From assembly GCA_000149265.1 (NCBI GenBank), contig CH003170.1, positions 253,395 through 317,394 on the forward strand: a DNA stretch of 64,000 nt. Reading direction: 5' to 3'. This DNA comes from Ciona savignyi (lineage: Eukaryota; Chordata; Ascidiacea; Phlebobranchia; Cionidae). The position numbers and the translations under genes were made by a program. Below are positions 59,213 through 64,000 of the stretch, piece by piece. The stretch's first letter is position 1. Each line of letters starts with the position of its first letter. Below the pieces are notes generated by a model. It did not search any database and was not told the origin of the DNA. It saw only the letters and a program-made list of their open reading frames with translations.

Positions 59213-59503
59213 TACCTTTTAAAACAGCATAAGAGCGCATTGATTTTAATCAGACGAAGGTAATAGAAAGATGTTTCTGAATAGTGTTGCAGATGACTAA
59301 TAATATTGAGGAGCTTCCTGACTAAAATTTCTTTGAATTCGATAGAAATAGTTTTTATGTGAAAACAATAGCGCATTGGTTTTAATTAGGTGTATTTATT
59401 TCAGCAAATTCTTAAAGATTTGACTGCCAAATATCGTTAAGTTGGTTAGAAAATAAGAGTACGATACATTTATCACCTTGGATATCATGATGCCATATCC
59501 AAT

Positions 59504-59867
59504 ATGTCCGAAAATAAGTGTATGGTGTGTAATGAGAGGGATTTGTCAACACTTTCCTCAAAAGAATTCAAAACTTACATTAAAAACATTGGGTTTTATC
59601 AGTCAGCCATGCCGCCATGGCATATTGGTTAAAAGAAAGGTAAATATATATATAACCTGAAACCTTTAATTACATAACCATAATGGTTTATGGACAAATA
59701 AAGTTTTTACTAAATTATGATGTGTCATTTTAGGATATGTTTTTCCGTGTCGAATACTTTGTCCAGGACATTCTAATAAAAGTCTTAAAGAAAGGCAGCG
59801 CAGCCACTACCACTGCGGCACTGCCCACATTCACAATTTTAAAAGATGGAAGAAAGCTATCGTTTAA
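59504..59867 (+). CDS. Putative small Cys/His-rich protein, 2 exons
   Basis: Candidate exons 59504-59627 and 59734-59867 join in phase 1 to about 85 aa. It starts MSENKCMVCNERDLSTLSSK, with a CxxC pair. The second exon has PCRILCPGHSNKS, then SHYHCGTAHIHNF and a basic end. The Cys and His spacing suggests zinc binding, but I recognise no family. The donor (GTTAAA) is weak and the acceptor (TTTTAG) fair. It lies just past the 22-bp array, together with a PHD-like piece further on, in DNA bracketed by inverted arrays, so it may belong to a mobile element. Treat as unproven. Confidence 0.35.
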
Positions 59868-60218
59868 AGGACCCTTAAAAATGTAGCATAGGTAACAATT
59901 AATCAGTATTTGTATAATTCGTCCGAATTGAGTATAATTCAAATGGCAAAAGTATTGCAAATATTAACGCATCTAGGAATCTACTGTATCTGTATGTTAT
60001 CATGATTAATCATTTTATATCAGAAAATTAATTGTGTTTTGAAAAGGAAAAAAAGTGATTAGAGAAAATTCTCAGTAAGCAGGAAATCTAATTCTAACTT
60101 GTCCCCAACACTAATATTAACCAATCAACTAACCATAACTATAACAATAAAGAAAGATTAGGCATATATGTATAACCAATATTTTTTTCTTATCTGATGA
60201 AAAATAAGAAATCATTCT

Positions 60219-60537
60219 GGTTCGACTGGTTAGTCTGGTGGTATAGTGCGACGCATTTCAACCGAAGGGTTGTAGGTTCGAAACTGGTCGCAAGATAGTC
60301 GGTTGTGTCCTCGTGAAGACACTTAACGAACATTGTCTTAACCAGCGAATTAATGGGTTTTACAAAAATGAAGGAACGGGTGTATTCTGTATAACATACT
60401 GCAATAGCTCCGGTAACCCGGCGGTGAGCACAAGGTGATCTGATGATTGCATGTGTGTTAACCCCCTTGGTTTAACCCCCTTGGTTTTCCTATTCACGGG
60501 GATAAACATGAAAATCCTATTTTATCCTATCCTATTA
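60219..60537 (+). mobile_element. tRNA-derived SINE, subfamily with exact B box
   Basis: Head TGGTTAGTCTGGTGGTATAG and the exact B box GGTTCGAAAC. A short duplication near the 3' end repeats TTAACCCCCTTGGTT. Tail of TATCC-like repeats. Shares head changes with the 45922 fragment. Confidence 0.9.
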
Positions 60538-61859
60538 TAGGAGTATTTGTCTTTGTAAACAATTTTGTTATCTGTAGACTGTAATATGTTCTGTTTGGAT
60601 TGTTAGTAAGGTTTTAACTAGTTAAGACAATTTGTATATCTTTTACTGGTATTTCGAATAGCAGCAAAAGAAAAAAGTGGAATGAAAAATATTGAAGCTG
60701 AGATGAATAAGCATGTACATTCAATAACAGGTAAAAAAAACATTTGAGTTGTTTTGATCTTTTATGGGTAGGTAACACAATTGTTTTCATGCTGAACCAC
60801 AAAAACTTTAGTTTAGAACTCGGTTTATTGTTGTGAATGTAAGATCCCCTTTATCAATTACTTGTTATATGATGTCTATGTAATATGCTGAAAGTAAGTG
60901 TATCAAACATGGTTTAACTATTTTATTACTTGCATTGAAAAGCGTGTAGTACATATTTATTGAACTGAAAATTTTAAGTATTAAGAGCATGATTTTTTAA
61001 TAAGTTACTCATCATTAGGTAGTTGATTAAGATTGTTCGTTTTACCAGAAAAGGTGGTGGGAAAATACAAAAGTTAGTTGTGTAAAAGCGATAACTGGTA
61101 ATTGGTTGTGTCCTTGAGTAAGGGACTGGGGCCTTATCTACACCTAACTGATCATCAAATTAAAAAAAATTCCTTAAGTGGGGCATAAGTTAATCTGATA
61201 AATACTTGTCTGAGGATGTCCCTCAGGTTATTTAGATCTGAAACAATATCCTATGTTGCTATGTATAAAGAAAGTTCTGGGTCAATCCCAATTAAGGATT
61301 TAAGAAATAGGTTTTATCATTTTTGTGCAATGCAGAATAGAGAGTATGACTTTACATGTGTAAAGTGTGGTTAACCCAAGAATTATAATAGGAGATGGAA
61401 ACGGGGCAAATTCCGTAGACCAGTTTACTTTTACGATCTAGACATATTTTATATACTAAGTATTTCCCTGTATCAAAAAATCTATATACTTGAACATACT
61501 TGTTTACATTTAATTATATGTTAATTTTTTTAGGCTCTCCAGCCAGAAGAAACCAGTCAAGATGTCGTTGATTGTGAAGAAATATGGTTGTAATACAAAA
61601 AAGAAATAGAGCATTTTATGGTATGGGAAATTATACAACTAAAATAATTTTACTGGAAATTTAGCATCTACACATTTAAAATTTAAATTTTGGGTGCAAA
61701 TTTCAACCACCATCATTAATTAGCTAATAATATTGCAAGTTTTAATTTAACTCCTAGATAATTATGGCGTAACAAGACATCCTTACATATGTTTGGTGAC
61801 AATACACTTACAAACTTTTAAAAAATGATTGCTATAATTCTTTAAAAAAAAAATCCCGA

Positions 61860-62110
61860 AAAGTTAGTTACTCAGTATTTGACAAGTACAGGTTTACCTC
61901 CAGGTTAAACCCCAAATGTTTTGTAGACACATCAAAGTCATGTGAGTTACTATATGTATTAGGTTAGGACCTATTTGTTTATGTTTGCAGGAACAAAATA
62001 CGTAAGCGGCATATAAAATATAGCAATTGTCGTTAAAGACCCTGCTTGCATATATTATACACATATATCAGAGTCAAAATGTGTTTTACAAATGGTGGTG
62101 GTTGACATAT
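61860..62110. repeat. Diverged margin of the ~320-bp repeat family
   Basis: GTTTATGTTTGCAGGAACAA at about 61977 resembles the right margins at 39220 and 53094, and following words (CATATAAAATAT, TTAAAGACCC) are similar. No complete unit. Confidence 0.5.
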
Positions 62111-62430
62111 GGATGACACTGAGTCACTCCAGTTGTTGAATATTAATCTTTGTAATATCATGGTCAAACTAATTATATGTGAATAAAATGATATGCATTG
62201 GTTTTGATACTGTGTACACCACTACGTTGTGATTTCGACCCAGTAATTTAGTTTATTTAATTTAAATAATAAACAAAATGCATTAACCTAGGAAAGGCAA
62301 GTTGGACTCAATGGGATGAACAGTAATCTTCTGTTAATTGATTAGACGTATGGCTATAACTTTGATGCTTTGACATTTAATGAACTAAATTAACTGTTTT
62401 CCCCCAGAGCCCAGAAATAACCTTTGTTGA

Positions 62431-62717
62431 GTGTGTGAAAAACTGAACTGTGGAAAAGCTAAAACAGACTGGGTAAGTCTTCTGGTCTTTGTTTTCCTGC
62501 AAGTGGTAAAACACAAGAAGTGTTGTCACACTCCTCAGCTTACTGTGTGTACGCCATGACCTCCCAGCTTTGGGTGTGGGATATATGGTGATTTTACACT
62601 GTTAATACTGGTTTGTATTTTATTTAGATATGCTGCGACAAATGCGAAAGATGGTTCCACAGAGACTGCATTAACTTATCGAAGCAACAGTTTCAAAATG
62701 CATTCAAGCAAAAATGA
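62431..62717 (+). pseudogene. PHD-finger-like coding fragment, 2 pieces
   Basis: The piece at 62431-62472 encodes VCEKLNCGKAKTDW and is followed by GTAAGT. After an acceptor TTTAG, 62628-62717 encodes ICCDKCERWFHRDCINLSK and a stop. Joined, they give C-x4-C-x8-C-x3-C-x4-H-x2-C plus the WFH core of a PHD finger, a domain that usually reads histone H3 tails. A stop codon precedes the first piece in frame and no further exon is evident, so this may be a decayed or element-borne copy. Other zinc fingers are less likely given WFHRDC. Confidence 0.5.
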
Positions 62718-63407
62718 TATTGCTAATTTTGTGAATAAGACACAGTACATAAACTTCAATTTAGCTTTTTCAATTTATTGCTCAGGATAATTGATCACCT
62801 GTTTTTGAATTTTTTAATAGTACAATTTTGTTTATTTTCTTCTTCGTTTTCTACTTCATCCAATATGGAATTTTAGCCAAAGTTGATTATACCTTACATC
62901 GCTGGTATTTTTTACTTAATATTTCTGTATTTTCTATTTTATTTTCTACTTCATCCAATATGGAATTTTAGACCCAAATGGTGTTAATACTGATACTGTT
63001 ATTTACAGTTACCTGTTACATGATTTTCTTTTGTTTTCTGCATTACATAAAGTTCCTTTCAATGTTTGTGTGATGTTTTACCAATCACCTAAAATGCCAC
63101 ATACGACCATTTCAACAAGTAAATTTAGTGTCAATAACAGATGTTACTGGTACTGGTAGACGTCGCGAAACAATCTTAATTTCTGTTGTGAAACTCACAG
63201 AGGCAATTGTAATTAATCTTGAGCAAGATCTACCACATATTTTTAATTAAATTTAGGTTAGTTTATTCATTTTTTGACCCAGTAATAAATAATGAGGACA
63301 CAAGAAAGCAAAGTTTACCCGGTTTACATATTTTGTGTAACTTAAACCGCTTCGTGTGTTAGCACTTGCATGATGAGCCCCTACCAAAGTGTGGCACGGT
63401 ACAAGGA

Positions 63408-63450
63408 TATAGGATAGGACATAGGATATTCATGTTTATTTCAGTGAATT
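63408..63450 (-). mobile_element. SINE 3'-end fragment
   Basis: GGATAGGACATAGGATATTC and CATGTTTATTTCAGTGAATT are the tail and last body segment of the SINE on the minus strand. The rest is missing. Confidence 0.6.
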
Positions 63451-63576
63451 GTTCAATTTTGTTATTTCCGGTCTTACATGACCGAACGAGCAACTGGAGC
63501 TTTTAAGCAGGACCCTATTTTGCACAAACCATTCCACATAAAGATTACAACACTTTCTTATTACGTGAATTCTTCC

Positions 63577-63697
63577 TCCGGCGGGTTAGTCTTGCGGTTA
63601 AGTGCGTCGCCTTTTAATCGAAAGGTTGCAGGTGCGAAACTGGTCGCTAGCTAGTTGGTCGTGTCCTTGGGCAAGGCACTTTACGGACATTGTATCA
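63577..63697 (+). mobile_element. SINE 5'-half fragment
   Basis: Head GGCGGGTTAGTCTTGCGGTT through GGCACTTTACGGACATTG, then truncated. Very similar to the 53243 copy up to the break. Confidence 0.85.
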
Positions 63698-63876
63698 AAG
63701 GGATGAAAATTGAAAAAGTGCTTGCCATGGATAAATAAATATGAAAATTGACTTCAGATTATAACAACAATAACAAAAAAGAATTGCTATCTTGCTCACA
63801 TTTAACCATAAGTCCGCTCATGAGAAGAATATAAGAAATTTCTTAAACTATAATACATATAGTGAGTTATCACCTT

Positions 63877-64000
63877 TGAAAAAATGGCATGTCGCCTCGG
63901 AAAAAGTGTCGTGTCGCCTCGAAAAAAGTGGCGTGTCGCCTCTGAAAAAGTGGCGTGTCGCCTCTGAAAAAGTGGCGTGTCGCCTCTGAAAAAGTGGCGT
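63877..64000 (-). repeat. 22-bp minisatellite array, inverted, runs off window
   Basis: The reverse complement of the 58668-59212 unit (AAAAAGTGGCGTGTCGCCTC), about five and a half copies before the window ends. True length unknown. Confidence 0.96.

Larger units (their letters stand above)
59868..62430. other. DNA between inverted 22-bp arrays, middle part
   Basis: Contains a SINE (60219-60537) and a fragment of the ~320-bp repeat margin near 61970. Short exon-like stretches occur at about 60665-60730 (encoding EKSGMKNIEAEMNKHVHSIT before a GT) and about 61534-61593 (encoding ALQPEETSQDVVDCEEIWL then stop). They could be exons of the same gene as the Cys/His piece, but I cannot show it. Confidence 0.3.
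62718..63876. other. AT-rich DNA with SINE pieces, no gene
   Basis: A stretch with TTCATCCAATATGGAATTTT occurs twice, near 62850 and 62950, a local duplication about 95 bp apart. SINE fragments lie at 63408-63450 and 63577-63697. No gene recognised. Confidence 0.45.

Noticed and set aside
58578..59240. Several open frames of 178-220 codons on both strands
   Set aside because: They are the 22-bp minisatellite read in successive frames; the unit has no stop codon and 22 is not a multiple of 3.

Overview
The window looks like nuclear DNA from a compact, AT-rich invertebrate chordate genome, most likely an ascidian tunicate such as Ciona. That is an inference from gene content (a TYRP-type tyrosinase family gene, LKB1, mucolipin), short introns, and many copies of a tRNA-derived SINE with a TCCTA-type tail. 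No tool was run; genes were assembled by eye from exon translations, splice sites and phase agreement. Seven protein-coding genes can be supported. They are TRMT112 (minus, 378-2894), STK11/LKB1 (plus, 3778-13879), a mucolipin TRPML channel (minus, 16030-26203), a compact BRCA2-like gene (plus, 27192-30485), a tyrosinase-related protein (minus, 32410-37490), RBM8A/Y14 (minus, 42151-42648) and a periphilin-like gene (plus, 49054-51438). TRMT112 and LKB1 are divergent and share a promoter region of about 0.9 kb with a CRE/E-box composite. LKB1 and mucolipin converge, and mucolipin and the BRCA2-like gene diverge. The genes do not form one pathway. They are a housekeeping methyltransferase cofactor, a master kinase, a lysosomal channel, a recombination mediator, a pigment enzyme, an exon-junction core protein and a probable HUSH-type nuclear factor. 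From 43 kb onward the window is mostly repeats. These include L1-like LINE relics (46.1-47.5 and 56.8-57.6 kb), a broken eRF3-like N-terminal fragment split by a hAT-type MITE (47.6-48.5 kb), a short LTR retrotransposon (53.6-55.9 kb), arrays of a roughly 320-bp repeat (37.9-39.3, 52.1-53.2, 57.6-58.2 kb), and two oppositely oriented arrays of one 22-bp minisatellite (58.7-59.2 kb and 63.9 kb to the window end). The DNA between those two arrays carries small Cys/His-rich and PHD-like coding pieces. The points most worth following are the BRCA2-like gene that keeps a PALB2-binding motif and BRC repeats but shows no DNA-binding domain, the LKB1 AT-AC (U12) intron at the same position and phase as in humans, the inverted 22-bp arrays as a possible foldback element, and the periphilin-like gene whose first coding exon is only 5 nt.
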